Part shown: piece after piece, positions 51,636-60,677 of the stretch
How the letters are laid out: every line of letters starts with the position of its first letter
How positions within the stretch are numbered: position 1 is the first letter of the stretch
Assembly: GCA_963535465.1 (NCBI GenBank)
Contig: CAUSWF010000004.1
Location: 11,785 to 75,784, forward strand
Source of the DNA: CAUSWF01 sp963535465
Lineage (GTDB): Bacteria > Bacillota_I > Bacilli_A > RF39 > UBA660
Length of the DNA stretch: 64,000 bases
Direction: 5' to 3'
Program-made: the position numbers and the translations under genes
The notes under the pieces: generated by a model
Databases searched by the model: none
The model's input: the letters and a program-made list of their open reading frames with translations, nothing else
What the model was told of the DNA's origin: nothing

Positions 51636-52779
51636 AGAAGAAAAAATAGAAACAGCTAAAATAGAAGAAATAGATAAGAAAATAGAAATTTCAAAACCTA
51701 AAAAAGACAATTCATTATTAATAGCAATAATAGGATTTATATTAGGGGCAATATTTGTAATAATTATATTAAAAACAAATATGTTTAAAAATAACGGTAA
51801 TTTAGTAATAACTAAAAATGAAACGCAAGTTTATGAGAAAAATTCTTTAGCAGCAGCAGTTGATAAAATATATGATGCAGTAGTATTGGTATCTGCATAT
51901 AAAGGTGAAACACAATTATCAACAGGATCTGGATTTGTATATAAAGCTGATAAAAATTATGGATATATACTTACCAATGAACATGTTATAAGTAATGCTA
52001 ATAAAGCGTTATTAACTATGAGTAATGGTAAGGAAATAGAAGGAGAAATACTTGGTAAAGACTCTTATTTAGATTTAGCAGTAATAAGAATAAAAAGAGA
52101 AGATATTATAGGAATAGCTAATATTGGTAAAAGTGAAAAAACAAGACTAGGAGATACAGTATTCACAGTAGGATCACCTATGGGAAAAGCCTATAGAGGT
52201 ACAGTAACAGCTGGAATATTATCAGGAAAAGATAGAATGGTATCAGTTCCAGTTAAAAATTCAAAAAATGAAGACTGGATAATGAAAGTATTACAATTAG
52301 ATGCATCAATTAATCCTGGTAATTCAGGAGGACCACTTTTAAACATAAATGGAGAAGTAATAGGAATAGTATCACTAAAATTAGTAGATGAAAAAGTAGA
52401 AGGTATGGGATTTGCTATACCAATAGAATATGCTATGAGTCATATAAATTCATTAGAAAATAAAAAAGAAATCAAATGGCCAGTACTAGGAATATCCATG
52501 GCAAACGTTTCTGATAAAAATACTTTGTATAGATTTGGTTTAAAAGTACCAGATAAATTAATAAACGGTGTAATAGTAGCAGAAGTAAAAGAAGGATCAG
52601 CAGCCTATGGCCAATTAAAAATTGGTGATATTGTTGTTAAAATTAATGACAAAGAAACAAAAGATATAGCTCATTTAAGATATGAACTATATCAACATCA
52701 AGCAAAAGATGAAATAAAATTGACTGTAATAAGAAACGGAAAAGAACAAACAATTAAAGTAAAACTAGGAGGGAAATAA
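51628..52779 (+). CDS. htrA: HtrA/DegP-type serine protease with PDZ domain
   Basis: 383 residues: cytosolic N-terminus rich in Lys/Glu, a membrane helix (about 30-52), a trypsin-like domain outside the cell (His in TNEHVIS at about 118, Asp in LDLAVIRI at about 149, Ser in NPGNSGGP at about 232), then one PDZ domain (about 290-375; GVIVAEVKEGSAA, KIGDIVVKINDKE). It degrades or refolds damaged exported proteins and fits with the LiaF-like and EssC envelope genes nearby. No CssRS-type regulator is seen. Confidence 0.93.
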   Translation: MDKEEKIETAKIEEIDKKIEISKPKKDNSLLIAIIGFILGAIFVIIILKTNMFKNNGNLVITKNETQVYEKNSLAAAVDKIYDAVVLVSAYKGETQLSTGSGFVYKADKNYGYILTNEHVISNANKALLTMSNGKEIEGEILGKDSYLDLAVIRIKREDIIGIANIGKSEKTRLGDTVFTVGSPMGKAYRGTVTAGILSGKDRMVSVPVKNSKNEDWIMKVLQLDASINPGNSGGPLLNINGEVIGIVSLKLVDEKVEGMGFAIPIEYAMSHINSLENKKEIKWPVLGISMANVSDKNTLYRFGLKVPDKLINGVIVAEVKEGSAAYGQLKIGDIVVKINDKETKDIAHLRYELYQHQAKDEIKLTVIRNGKEQTIKVKLGGK

Positions 52780-52799
52780 TCCATCCTAGTTTTATTTAT
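52762..52799. terminator. Terminator at the htrA 3' end
   Basis: AAACTAGGA (52762-52770) and TCCTAGTTT (52784-52792), with the htrA stop in the loop and a T-rich tail. It lies between convergent genes. Confidence 0.75.
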
Positions 52800-52805
52800 T
52801 ATTAT

Positions 52806-53357
52806 TTATTGATTAGTTTTTTGCTTAACAACATATAGTAATGCTGGCACAGCAACTACAACTAAAACTATTATTAATAAACCAACAGCATCATTCTTTT
52901 TACTATTACTATTAATATTTTTAATATTTAGATTTTTTAAAGCATCAACTCTAGTATTAACATCTTGTTCATAAACTTTATTAATCTTGTTTAACATATC
53001 AGTAGTAAAGTCATTAGAAAATCCACTCCAAGATTGATCTCCAATGATTATGTAAGGAACACCATTAGCAGTCTCTCCTCTAGCCTCAGCTACATCTTGC
53101 ATTAACTTAGCATTATCTTTATTATACCAAGTTTCATATCCTATAAGTTCAAATTTATCTCCATATTCTGCTTTAATAGATTTGAACCAAGCTTCAGCTT
53201 CAGCACAATGACTACAGCCTTCACCTCTAAACATATACACAGGAACTTTCTTAGAACCTTTTGGTATGCTTGCATCAGCAACAACTTCAGCAGAAGCAGA
53301 AAAAGGTAATATTAAAGCGCATAATAATGCAAAAAACAAATATTTTACTTTTTTCAT
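52806..53357 (-). CDS. Membrane-anchored extracytoplasmic thioredoxin-like protein
   Basis: 183 residues: signal peptide (KKVKYLFFALLCALILPFSASA), a thioredoxin-like domain with the redox motif GCSHC and a cis-Pro-type GVPYIIIG, and a C-terminal membrane helix (GLLIIVLVVVAVPALLYVV) as anchor. Probably handles disulfides or reduces exported proteins. No lipobox. Start at 53357 behind GGGAGG; the ORF four codons longer starts inside that site. Confidence 0.82.
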   Translation of the reverse strand: MKKVKYLFFALLCALILPFSASAEVVADASIPKGSKKVPVYMFRGEGCSHCAEAEAWFKSIKAEYGDKFELIGYETWYNKDNAKLMQDVAEARGETANGVPYIIIGDQSWSGFSNDFTTDMLNKINKVYEQDVNTRVDALKNLNIKNINSNSKKNDAVGLLIIVLVVVAVPALLYVVKQKTNQ

Positions 53358-53402
53358 AAATCCTCCCATAATTATTTTATCACAAAAACAAAACTACTGT
53401 AA

Positions 53403-54293
53403 CTATTTATTAAATACTTCTATATTAAATGGAGGAATAAAAGACTCATCTTGAGTATCACCAACTTGTATAAAAGCATTTTCAACACCAATTTCTTCAG
53501 CGTAATTAACAACTTCCATATATTCTTCTTCACTAAGTTTTCTATTTAAATTACTATATTTAGTATAATTAACAGGCGTATATTGATTCATAATACTTAT
53601 AATAATATTATCTTTATATTTATCATATAAATATTTTATAATCTTTTTACTATCATCTATATGACCTGGAATTATCAAAACTCTAACTATAATACCACTT
53701 TTCATAATACCATCTTCAATAATAATATTATTCTTACTCTTAAACATAGAGTCTAAAGCTTTTTTACAAGTATCTACATAATTATTAATAAAAGAATATT
53801 TAAAAGCAAGTTCATCATCAAAATATCTAAAATCAGTAAGATAAATATCAACATACTCATTAATCTCATCTATAGAATAATCATTCTCATACCCACTAGT
53901 ATTATAAACAATGGGTATATGTAATTTATCTTTAACAAGCTTAATAGCTTCAATTATATGGTATGAATAATGGGTTGGAGTAACAAAATTTATATTATGA
54001 GCCCCCTTTTCTTGTAACTCCATCATAATATCAGAAAGTTTTTCTATAGTTATAACCTTACCATATCCTTCTAAACTGATTTTTTTATTCTGGCAATATA
54101 AGCATTTCATACTACAATTAGAGAAAAAAATAGTACCACTACCATTAACCCCACTAATAATAGGCTCCTCCCACATATGTAAACTATAATATGCAACAAC
54201 TAACTTATCATCTGCTCCACATAATCCCTTATTTTTATATCTATTAGTAAAACATCTTCTAGGACATAAAACACATCTTTTTAATTTATCCAT
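53403..54293 (-). CDS. PflX-type radical SAM protein (COG1313-like)
   Basis: 296 residues. N-terminal four-cysteine module (CVLCPRRC and GLCGA), then the radical SAM cluster CSMKCLYC near 60-67, and the C-terminal INQYTPV block seen in PflX/AmmeMemoRadiSam-like activases. It resembles pyruvate formate-lyase activating enzymes, but no glycyl-radical enzyme is in the window; the substrate is unknown. Confidence 0.8.
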   Translation of the reverse strand: MDKLKRCVLCPRRCFTNRYKNKGLCGADDKLVVAYYSLHMWEEPIISGVNGSGTIFFSNCSMKCLYCQNKKISLEGYGKVITIEKLSDIMMELQEKGAHNINFVTPTHYSYHIIEAIKLVKDKLHIPIVYNTSGYENDYSIDEINEYVDIYLTDFRYFDDELAFKYSFINNYVDTCKKALDSMFKSKNNIIIEDGIMKSGIIVRVLIIPGHIDDSKKIIKYLYDKYKDNIIISIMNQYTPVNYTKYSNLNRKLSEEEYMEVVNYAEEIGVENAFIQVGDTQDESFIPPFNIEVFNK

Positions 54294-54322
54294 AAAATCA
54301 CCAAAAAAATAATATCACATAA

Positions 54323-54352
54323 AAATAGAATAGTAAAATTACTATTCTATTT
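54323..54352 (-). terminator. Intrinsic terminator (- strand)
   Basis: AAATAGAATAGTA and TACTATTCTATTT, 13-base arms around a 4-base loop, overlapping the stop of the 54347 gene; a T-run follows on the - strand. Confidence 0.82.
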
Positions 54353-54802
54353 AATTCTAATTTCTTCAAAGTCATCATTTTTATTACAGCCGTCATAACT
54401 TATATTATTACTATAATATTTCTTACTTCCAAGTATAAGATAAGACAAACTACCTAATTTGACTTTCCTAGGTTTTAAATTTTTATTTTCTCTTTTGACA
54501 TTATCAAAATAATTTTTAGAATATATAGAAGTAATATATCTAATGGAATTAACTAGCTTAGGTATAAAGTTTGAATACTCAAGTAATATAAATTTATCTA
54601 TATTTATTATTTCCACATCAAAAGAATTAGTTTTAAAAACTAAATTACCATTTACTATATTAATATAACTCTTATCTAAATTATCAATAAATCCTAAAAT
54701 ATTATAAATATCATTACCATTATATTTTTCTAATATATTTTTATTTTTATATACATTAAGTGAATAAGATGAATTATTATTTGGATAAAATCTATAAATC
54801 AT
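54347..54802 (-). CDS. Uncharacterised protein
   Basis: 151 residues, not recognised. Starts YRFYPNNNSSYSLNVYKN; mainly beta/aromatic N-terminal half, with a basic segment KRENKNLKPRKVKLG near 105. No signal peptide or membrane helix. Four-base overlap with the upstream 66-residue gene, so the pair forms a two-gene unit with its own terminator. Confidence 0.55.
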   Translation of the reverse strand: MIYRFYPNNNSSYSLNVYKNKNILEKYNGNDIYNILGFIDNLDKSYINIVNGNLVFKTNSFDVEIINIDKFILLEYSNFIPKLVNSIRYITSIYSKNYFDNVKRENKNLKPRKVKLGSLSYLILGSKKYYSNNISYDGCNKNDDFEEIRIK

Positions 54803-54999
54803 ACATTAATCACTTCCATTACTAAATTATATTCTTGAAGATCAACATCATAAAAATTTATATCGCATCCATTAATTACATATCTATTAATATAAATATT
54901 TTTTCCATTAGTAAAAAGGACATATGAAGTATTATCTATAGTAACATCATCAACATATGTATAGTTCTTACCATTAACAATAATATCTAAAGCCTTCAT
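54799..54999 (-). CDS. Small uncharacterised beta-rich protein
   Basis: 66 residues: ALDIIVNGKNYTYVDDVTID, SYVLFTNGKNIYINRYVI, ending MEVINV. The alternating pattern suggests a small beta-sheet domain, perhaps DUF1292-like, but I cannot assign it. Strong GGAGGAG ribosome site and a TATAAT-type -10 on the - strand at 55025-55030. Confidence 0.55.
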   Translation of the reverse strand: MKALDIIVNGKNYTYVDDVTIDNTSYVLFTNGKNIYINRYVINGCDINFYDVDLQEYNLVMEVINV

Positions 55000-55118
55000 A
55001 TACTCCTCCTATCCTAATAATAAAATTATATCATAAAGAAAAAAATTATTAAAAAAAATCGTTTAAAATTGTCAATAATAAAAAATAATATGTTATAATT
55101 CTTATGAAAGCAGGAAAC

Positions 55119-56006
55119 ATGAAAACAGATAAAAATATACTAATAGCATTTTTGCTTAATTTATCATTTTCAATATTTGAATTTTTTGGAGGAATATTTA
55201 CAGGATCAGTCGCAATATCATCAGATGCATTACATGATTTAGGAGATGCTTTAAGTATCGGATTATCATATATATTAGAAAAGATAAGTAAGAAAAAAGC
55301 TAATAAAAAATATACATATGGATATATAAAATATTCAATAATAGGAAGTATTATAACAACCACGATCTTGCTAGTAGGTGGAGTATTAGTAATATATAAT
55401 TCAGTAATTAGAATATTTAATCCAATGTCGATTAATTATAATGGAATGCTTATATTTGCATTAATAGGAATGATTGTAAATATAGTTGCATCATATTACA
55501 CAAAAGATGGTGATTCTCTAAATCAAAAATCTGTAAACCTACATATGTTAGAAGACGTATTGGGCTGGATAGTAGTATTAGTTGCATCTATCATAATGAA
55601 ATATACTAATATCAATATAATAGATCCAATACTATCAATAATTGTCTCATTGTATATATTTTATAATGCACAAAAAAACATGAAAGAAGTATTAAATATT
55701 TTCTTAGAAAAAACTCCTGAAAATATAGATATAGATCAAGTAGAAGAAAAAGTATTAAAGGTAAAAGGAGTATTAGGTATACACCATATTCATGTAAGAA
55801 GTATAGATGGATATACAAACTTTGCAACACTACATGTTATAGTAAAAAAATATAATTCAAATATAAAACATGAAGTAAAAGAAGAACTAGAAAAATTAGG
55901 TATATGTCATTCTACAATTGAATTAGAAGAAGAAAATGAAAAATGCCATGAAGAATTATGTGAAATGGATAATAAAAAAACAATTCATAACCACCACCAT
56001 CATTAA
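55119..56006 (+). CDS. Cation diffusion facilitator (zinc/metal exporter)
   Basis: 295 residues with about six membrane helices and a C-terminal cytosolic ferredoxin-like domain. Metal sites: SDALHDLGDAL in helix 2 and HMLEDVLGW in helix 5; HIHVRSIDGYTNFATLH in the C-domain; a His-rich tail. Proton-driven efflux of Zn and similar ions. I start at 55119: the ATG at 55104 would lie at the transcription start implied by TATAAT at 55094-55099, and AGGAAAC precedes 55119. Confidence 0.88.
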   Translation: MKTDKNILIAFLLNLSFSIFEFFGGIFTGSVAISSDALHDLGDALSIGLSYILEKISKKKANKKYTYGYIKYSIIGSIITTTILLVGGVLVIYNSVIRIFNPMSINYNGMLIFALIGMIVNIVASYYTKDGDSLNQKSVNLHMLEDVLGWIVVLVASIIMKYTNINIIDPILSIIVSLYIFYNAQKNMKEVLNIFLEKTPENIDIDQVEEKVLKVKGVLGIHHIHVRSIDGYTNFATLHVIVKKYNSNIKHEVKEELEKLGICHSTIELEEENEKCHEELCEMDNKKTIHNHHHH

Positions 56007-56054
56007 ATGACACTTTGTCTAATATATTGTAAAATTAAATAAGAAAGGTAAAAT

Positions 56055-56945
56055 ATGAAGATTGAATTAAAAAATATAAATAAATCATTTGACAAGAAAC
56101 ATATATTAAAAGATATATCATTTAGTATAAAAAGTGGACGAGCACTTGGGTTCCTAGGAAGAAATGGAGCAGGTAAAACAACTACAATAAGAATACTTAT
56201 GGATATATTTAGAGGAGATACCGGAGAAATACTTTTAGATGGAAAAAAGTTTAATAGAGAAGAATATAAAATTGGATATTTACCAGAAGAAAGAGGAATG
56301 TATCAAAAAGTTAATATATTGGATCAATTAATATATTTTGGAGAACTAAGAGGAATGAGTAGAAAATCTGCTAAAGAAAGCGGAGAAAAACTATTAAAAA
56401 AACTTGGAATAGTAGAATATGCTAACAAAAAGTTAGAAACATTATCTAAAGGTAATCAGCAAAAAGTGCAATTAGCTGAAGCTCTTATTACTGATCCGGA
56501 CATAATAATATTAGATGAACCATTCTCAGGACTTGATCCTGTCAATGCTCAAAGTTTAAAGAATATAATAAAAGAAAATATAGCTAAAGATAAAATAGTA
56601 ATATTTTCATCACATCAAATGTCTCAAGTGGAAGAATTCTGTCAAGATATAGTATTTATTAAAGCAGGAAGAATTATAAAAAACTGTTCACTAGAAGAAC
56701 TAAAATCAGAATATAGTGGTAATAAATATATTATAAATACAACAGATAATGATAAACTAAAGAAGATATTAGAAAAAAACAAAATATCATATTACGAAGA
56801 GAAAGAAATAATAATAGAAAATAGTAATTTATTAGATATAGAAAAACTAATATTAAAAAATGATATTGTAATAGAAAAAATTGCTAAATATCAAAAAACT
56901 CTAGAAGAAATATTTGTAGAAATAGAAGGTGACAATAATGAATAA
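56055..56945 (+). CDS. NatA-type ABC exporter ATPase
   Basis: 296 residues. Walker A GRNGAGKTT at about 36-44, Q-loop region YLPEERGMY, signature LSKGNQQKVQLAEAL, Walker B IIILDEPFSGLDP, switch SSHQMSQVEE, and a C-terminal DUF4162-like extension. Pairs with the following ABC-2 permease (8-base overlap), as in NatAB sodium or peptide/drug exporters. Substrate unknown. Confidence 0.88.
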   Translation: MKIELKNINKSFDKKHILKDISFSIKSGRALGFLGRNGAGKTTTIRILMDIFRGDTGEILLDGKKFNREEYKIGYLPEERGMYQKVNILDQLIYFGELRGMSRKSAKESGEKLLKKLGIVEYANKKLETLSKGNQQKVQLAEALITDPDIIILDEPFSGLDPVNAQSLKNIIKENIAKDKIVIFSSHQMSQVEEFCQDIVFIKAGRIIKNCSLEELKSEYSGNKYIINTTDNDKLKKILEKNKISYYEEKEIIIENSNLLDIEKLILKNDIVIEKIAKYQKTLEEIFVEIEGDNNE

Positions 56946-58182
56946 GTTATTAAGAATAATATCGTTCGAATATAAAAATATTGCCTTTAAAAAAGCATTT
57001 ATTATAACTACACTTATTATGTCTCTTATAGTATTAGGAATATCATTTGCTCCAAGAATAAGTAAAGCTATAGAAAAATCAAATAAGAATAGTAAAACTG
57101 AAGAAACTACTAAAGTAGGATATGTAATAGAAAAAGATATAGATGAAAAAATATTAAAACAAATACCAAGATTTATGAATTCTAAAAAATATGATTCTTT
57201 AGATCAAATGAAAAAGGATATTAAAAAAGAAAAAATAGAAATTGGATATAATTTCAAAAGTAGTGAAGAATTAGAAGTAATATCATTAACAAACTCATCT
57301 GGAAAATTTTTTGGAAGCGTTCATAATATTGGAACCTACTCAAATGAATTAGGAGAATATAATAAAACAAAATATCTAATCGAAAAAAATGTAGATCCTG
57401 CTAAATTAGCAGAAATAGAGTATAAAAATTATAAATTAACAGAAGTATCATTAGAAAAAGATGCAAGTAAGTTTTTCGCACTAGGATATGTGGTAATAAT
57501 GGTTCTATACTTTTTAATAATTCAGTACGGAATAATAACTGCAACTAATATAGCAAGAGAAAAAAATGATAGAACAATGGAATTATTAATAACATCAACA
57601 TCATCAGCAAAATTATTAATAGGGAAAACAATCGCATCAGTACTAGTAGCAATGACAGGATTATTAGCATACATTTTATCTGCATTGATAGGTTATATAA
57701 TTAATAAATCAACATTAAGTGGAATATTTGAAATGATATTTAAGACTGCATTAACTCCTAAATTTATAATAGTATTAATATTATTTAGCTTAATAGGAGG
57801 ATTTATGTACTTTATATTATACGCAATGTGTGGTTCACTTGTTAATAAAGTAGAGGATGTAAATTCATCAATCGGAGTACCTCAAATGATAGTTGTAATA
57901 ACATTCATGTTAGCAATGTCTGGATTAACTGCTCCAAATACTGGAATAATTAAACTAACATCATTTATACCGATAACATCACCATTTATAATGATAATGA
58001 GAGTATCTGTTAGTGAAGTAAGCAATATGGATATTTTACTATCAGCATCAATATTATTAATAACTACTATATTAATATCTAAATTATCAATTAAAGTTTA
58101 TAGAAATACTACATTAAATTATGGAAACAAACTTAATATAGTAAAAGAAATAAAAAAGGTATTTAGAAGAACAAAAGCTTAA
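56938..58182 (+). CDS. NatB-type ABC-2 exporter permease
   Basis: 414 residues: one N-terminal membrane helix, about 130 extracellular residues, then five or six helices (FFALGYVVIMVLYFLIIQYG onward; REKNDRTMELLITSTSS between helices is the usual NatB coupling motif). Start ATG at 56938; the GTG at 56929 is the ribosome site. Forms a transporter with the upstream ATPase. Confidence 0.87.
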   Translation: MNKLLRIISFEYKNIAFKKAFIITTLIMSLIVLGISFAPRISKAIEKSNKNSKTEETTKVGYVIEKDIDEKILKQIPRFMNSKKYDSLDQMKKDIKKEKIEIGYNFKSSEELEVISLTNSSGKFFGSVHNIGTYSNELGEYNKTKYLIEKNVDPAKLAEIEYKNYKLTEVSLEKDASKFFALGYVVIMVLYFLIIQYGIITATNIAREKNDRTMELLITSTSSAKLLIGKTIASVLVAMTGLLAYILSALIGYIINKSTLSGIFEMIFKTALTPKFIIVLILFSLIGGFMYFILYAMCGSLVNKVEDVNSSIGVPQMIVVITFMLAMSGLTAPNTGIIKLTSFIPITSPFIMIMRVSVSEVSNMDILLSASILLITTILISKLSIKVYRNTTLNYGNKLNIVKEIKKVFRRTKA

Positions 58183-58194
58183 TATAGGAGGAAT

Positions 58195-59037
58195 ATGATA
58201 ATATTAGATGGAAAAAAATATAGAGACGAATTATTAGAACAATATAAAGAAAAAATAGAAAAAGAAAACTTAAATATAACATTAGCAATAATACAAGTTG
58301 GTAATAATGAAGCCTCAAATATCTATGTAAAAAACAAAATAAAATTTTGTAATAAAGTAGGAATAAAAGTAGATAGCAGAATATTATCGTCTGAAATAAA
58401 AGAAGAAGCACTCCTAGATATAATAGAAGAATTAAACAACGACGAAAACATAACTGGAATAATACTTCAATCTCCAACACCTAAACATATAGATTTTGAT
58501 AATTGCTGCGAAAGCATATTACCAACAAAAGATGTAGATGGATTTGGAAAAGATAATATATATTCATTATATATGAATAATGAAAATATATTACCTTGTA
58601 CAGTAAAAGGAATAATAAAATTACTAGAGCATTATAATATAGAACTAACCGGTAAAAACATTACTATAGTTGGAAGGGGTAATATAGTAGGTAAACCGCT
58701 ACAGTTAGCATTAGAAAATAGAAATGCTACAGTAACATTATGTCATTCTAAAACATTACAACTAGAAAATCATATAAAAGATGCTGATATATTAATATCA
58801 GCAGTAGGAAAACCTAATCTAATAAATAAAGATATGGTTAAAGAAAATGTAGTCGCAGTAGATGTGGCAATAAATAGAGTAGATGGTAAGATATGTGGAG
58901 ACTTTGATGAAAATGTAGCAGAAAAAGCATCTATGATAACACCTGTACCAGGTGGAATAGGTCCAATGACTATTGCAATGATAATAGATAACCTTATAGA
59001 AATGAAAGGAAAAAATAAAGTAAAGGTGAAAAGATGA
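58195..59037 (+). CDS. folD: FolD: methylene-THF dehydrogenase/methenyl-THF cyclohydrolase
   Basis: 280 residues; interconverts 5,10-methylene-, 5,10-methenyl- and 10-formyl-THF using NADP. Catalytic Lys in YVKNKIKFC; QSPTPKHID; cofactor loop GRGNIVGKP; PVPGGIGPMTIAM. With fhs at 18058 it provides the one-carbon route from formate. Four-base overlap with the next, unrelated-looking gene. Confidence 0.96.
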   Translation: MIILDGKKYRDELLEQYKEKIEKENLNITLAIIQVGNNEASNIYVKNKIKFCNKVGIKVDSRILSSEIKEEALLDIIEELNNDENITGIILQSPTPKHIDFDNCCESILPTKDVDGFGKDNIYSLYMNNENILPCTVKGIIKLLEHYNIELTGKNITIVGRGNIVGKPLQLALENRNATVTLCHSKTLQLENHIKDADILISAVGKPNLINKDMVKENVVAVDVAINRVDGKICGDFDENVAEKASMITPVPGGIGPMTIAMIIDNLIEMKGKNKVKVKR

Positions 59038-59711
59038 AAAAAATATTATTAGTATTACTAGTGAGTATATTATTACCACTAAATGTAGCAGCAAAGGAAT
59101 ATGTTCAACCAGGAACAAAGTTAAAATTAACTATCGCAGATGAATGGAAAGAAGTGGAAACGAACAGCTGGCAAAATGAATGCGGATATATTTATTATGA
59201 TGAAGTAGATATGTATCATGAATTGTCAAGCAAATACAGAAGAAGCGAAATGAATGGCGATAATTTAATTAACAAACAATTTGAACTTGCTTACGTAGAA
59301 AATATGTCAAAAAGTGCATTAAAACCAGCAGGATATGAAATAAAAAGGGATAAGATTAAATATATTACAATATGGGGAATATATCAGGGAAGTTACTATA
59401 ATATGTTTTCAGGTATAAATAACGGTTATCGTTACACAGTGTCTTATTTTGGAAAAGAAGATAAAAAATGCTTAGATAAATTTAACTTAATTAAGAAAAC
59501 AACTACTTCTACAGTTAAAAATGAAAGCTATGCACTAAGAGAATGGATGCCATATGCAATAGTAGTAGTACTAGTAATAGTAGCAGGAACAATTTCTACT
59601 GCAATTGAAAAAAATAAAAAACTAAAAACAGCCACTGATATAGCAAATGAAAAAGGTGAAGAACCACAAGTAAGAAAAATGACTGTTAAATCAAATAGAA
59701 AAGAAGATTAA
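59034..59711 (+). CDS. Uncharacterised exported protein with C-terminal anchor
   Basis: 225 residues: signal peptide (KKILLVLLVSILLPLNVAA), an extracellular domain of about 140 residues with three cysteines and many aromatics (EWKEVETNSWQNECGY, YEIKRDKIKYITIWG), and a membrane helix near 172-192 (YAIVVVLVIVAGTIS) with a charged tail. Not recognised. Layout equals that of the thioredoxin-like protein at 52806. Translationally coupled to folD, terminator follows. Confidence 0.65.
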   Translation: MKKILLVLLVSILLPLNVAAKEYVQPGTKLKLTIADEWKEVETNSWQNECGYIYYDEVDMYHELSSKYRRSEMNGDNLINKQFELAYVENMSKSALKPAGYEIKRDKIKYITIWGIYQGSYYNMFSGINNGYRYTVSYFGKEDKKCLDKFNLIKKTTTSTVKNESYALREWMPYAIVVVLVIVAGTISTAIEKNKKLKTATDIANEKGEEPQVRKMTVKSNRKED

Positions 59712-59730
59712 TAAATAATCTTCTTTTTAT
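59701..59730 (+). terminator. Intrinsic terminator after folD operon
   Basis: AAGAAGATT (59701-59709) and AATCTTCTT (59717-59725) plus T-run. Confidence 0.82.
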
Positions 59731-59731
59731 A

Positions 59732-59757
59732 TATAAAAAGACAGCATACGCTATCTT
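59732..59757 (-). terminator. Terminator of tRNA-Trp (- strand)
   Basis: On the - strand AAGATAGC-GTAT-GCTGTCTT (one G-T pair) followed by TTTTATAT, about 12 bases after the tRNA 3' end. Confidence 0.7.
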
Positions 59758-59768
59758 AAAAATCATAA

Positions 59769-59842
59769 TGGCAGGGGATGAAAGAATCGAACTCTCAACC
59801 GTGGTTTTGGAGACCATTATTATACCATTTAACTAATCCCCT
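59769..59842 (-). tRNA. tRNA-Trp (CCA anticodon)
   Basis: 74 bases with encoded CCA. Acceptor stem AGGGGAT/ATCCCCT, D-stem GTTA/TAAT, anticodon loop CTCCAAA (anticodon CCA), T-loop TTCGATT, discriminator G. The first anticodon-stem pair is A-C (27-43), a mismatch. It reads UGG only, in line with TGA being used as stop in this window. Confidence 0.93.
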
Positions 59843-59895
59843 AAGTGATGAAATGATTATAGCATAATAATTATAATCATTTCAACATTAAATTG

Positions 59896-60588
59896 TTATT
59901 TTATAACGCTAAAACTAATAGAAGAATCAAATTCTCTAATATCAGATATATTACCTATTATAGTTTGACCAGGAACAATAGCGCCTTTATCTGCATTAAT
60001 ACTAGGGTCTTTTAAATTCACGATATTTTTAATATACTCAATATTTTTATTTTTATCAGCTTTAGTAGTTCTATATATTAAATTATATTCAGGAAAACTA
60101 TTATACTTAATATATGAATTATATCTAGCAATAGCTTCTATCAATATATCGGCAACTACTCTACTATCTAATTTTTTAGTACCAAAACTAATAGAAGAAA
60201 AAGCAACGTCACTATCGACAGCATCCTCAGTATCACTAGGTATTTTACCATCTAAATGAACACTATTAAATCCAACCTTACCAGAATAAAGTCCAGCGAC
60301 ATTAACTCCATTACTGATGAAAGCTGCTCTCAAAGCTAAAGAAAGAGCATGAGATTTACATCTAGAATTATCATAACTAGTAATAATAGTAGAATCTATT
60401 CCTGTATTATTAATTTGATCTAGAGTAATAACTATTTTACGATTAGTATCAGTATTAAGCAAATCATTACTTAATTCGTATTTTAATCCATCTTTGTCTA
60501 AGTATTTGCATATATCATTAATATAAGAAGACATACACTTATCATTATTAATAACAATTTTCAATTGATTTATATCCTTTATATCCAT
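59896..60588 (-). CDS. Uncharacterised protein
   Basis: 230 residues, not recognised with confidence. No signal peptide or membrane helix. Segments such as KIVITLDQ, VNVAGLYSGKVGFNSVHLDGKIPSD and VADILIEAIARYNSY suggest an alpha/beta fold; HLDGKIPSD with the preceding turn could hold an active or metal site, loosely recalling amidase-like folds. GAGAGG ribosome site and a TGaTATAAT -10 on the - strand (around 60610). Confidence 0.6.
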   Translation of the reverse strand: MDIKDINQLKIVINNDKCMSSYINDICKYLDKDGLKYELSNDLLNTDTNRKIVITLDQINNTGIDSTIITSYDNSRCKSHALSLALRAAFISNGVNVAGLYSGKVGFNSVHLDGKIPSDTEDAVDSDVAFSSISFGTKKLDSRVVADILIEAIARYNSYIKYNSFPEYNLIYRTTKADKNKNIEYIKNIVNLKDPSINADKGAIVPGQTIIGNISDIREFDSSISFSVIK

Positions 60589-60677
60589 CTTAACCTCTCT
60601 AAATAAATTATATCATATAAATTAGAAAATATGCATTTATAGTAAAATATGATAATATATTATTAATAGGAGATAAT

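Noticed and set aside
58150..58200. THF riboswitch before folD
   Set aside because: Only 12 bases separate folD from the permease gene; no room for an aptamer. The fhs 5' region lies within dinB as well.
59769..59842. Mollicutes genetic code 4 (UGA = Trp)
   Set aside because: The tRNA-Trp anticodon is CCA, Trp is encoded by TGG, and several genes (12016, 42830-type overlaps, 49224, 58195) end in TGA at the expected family length.
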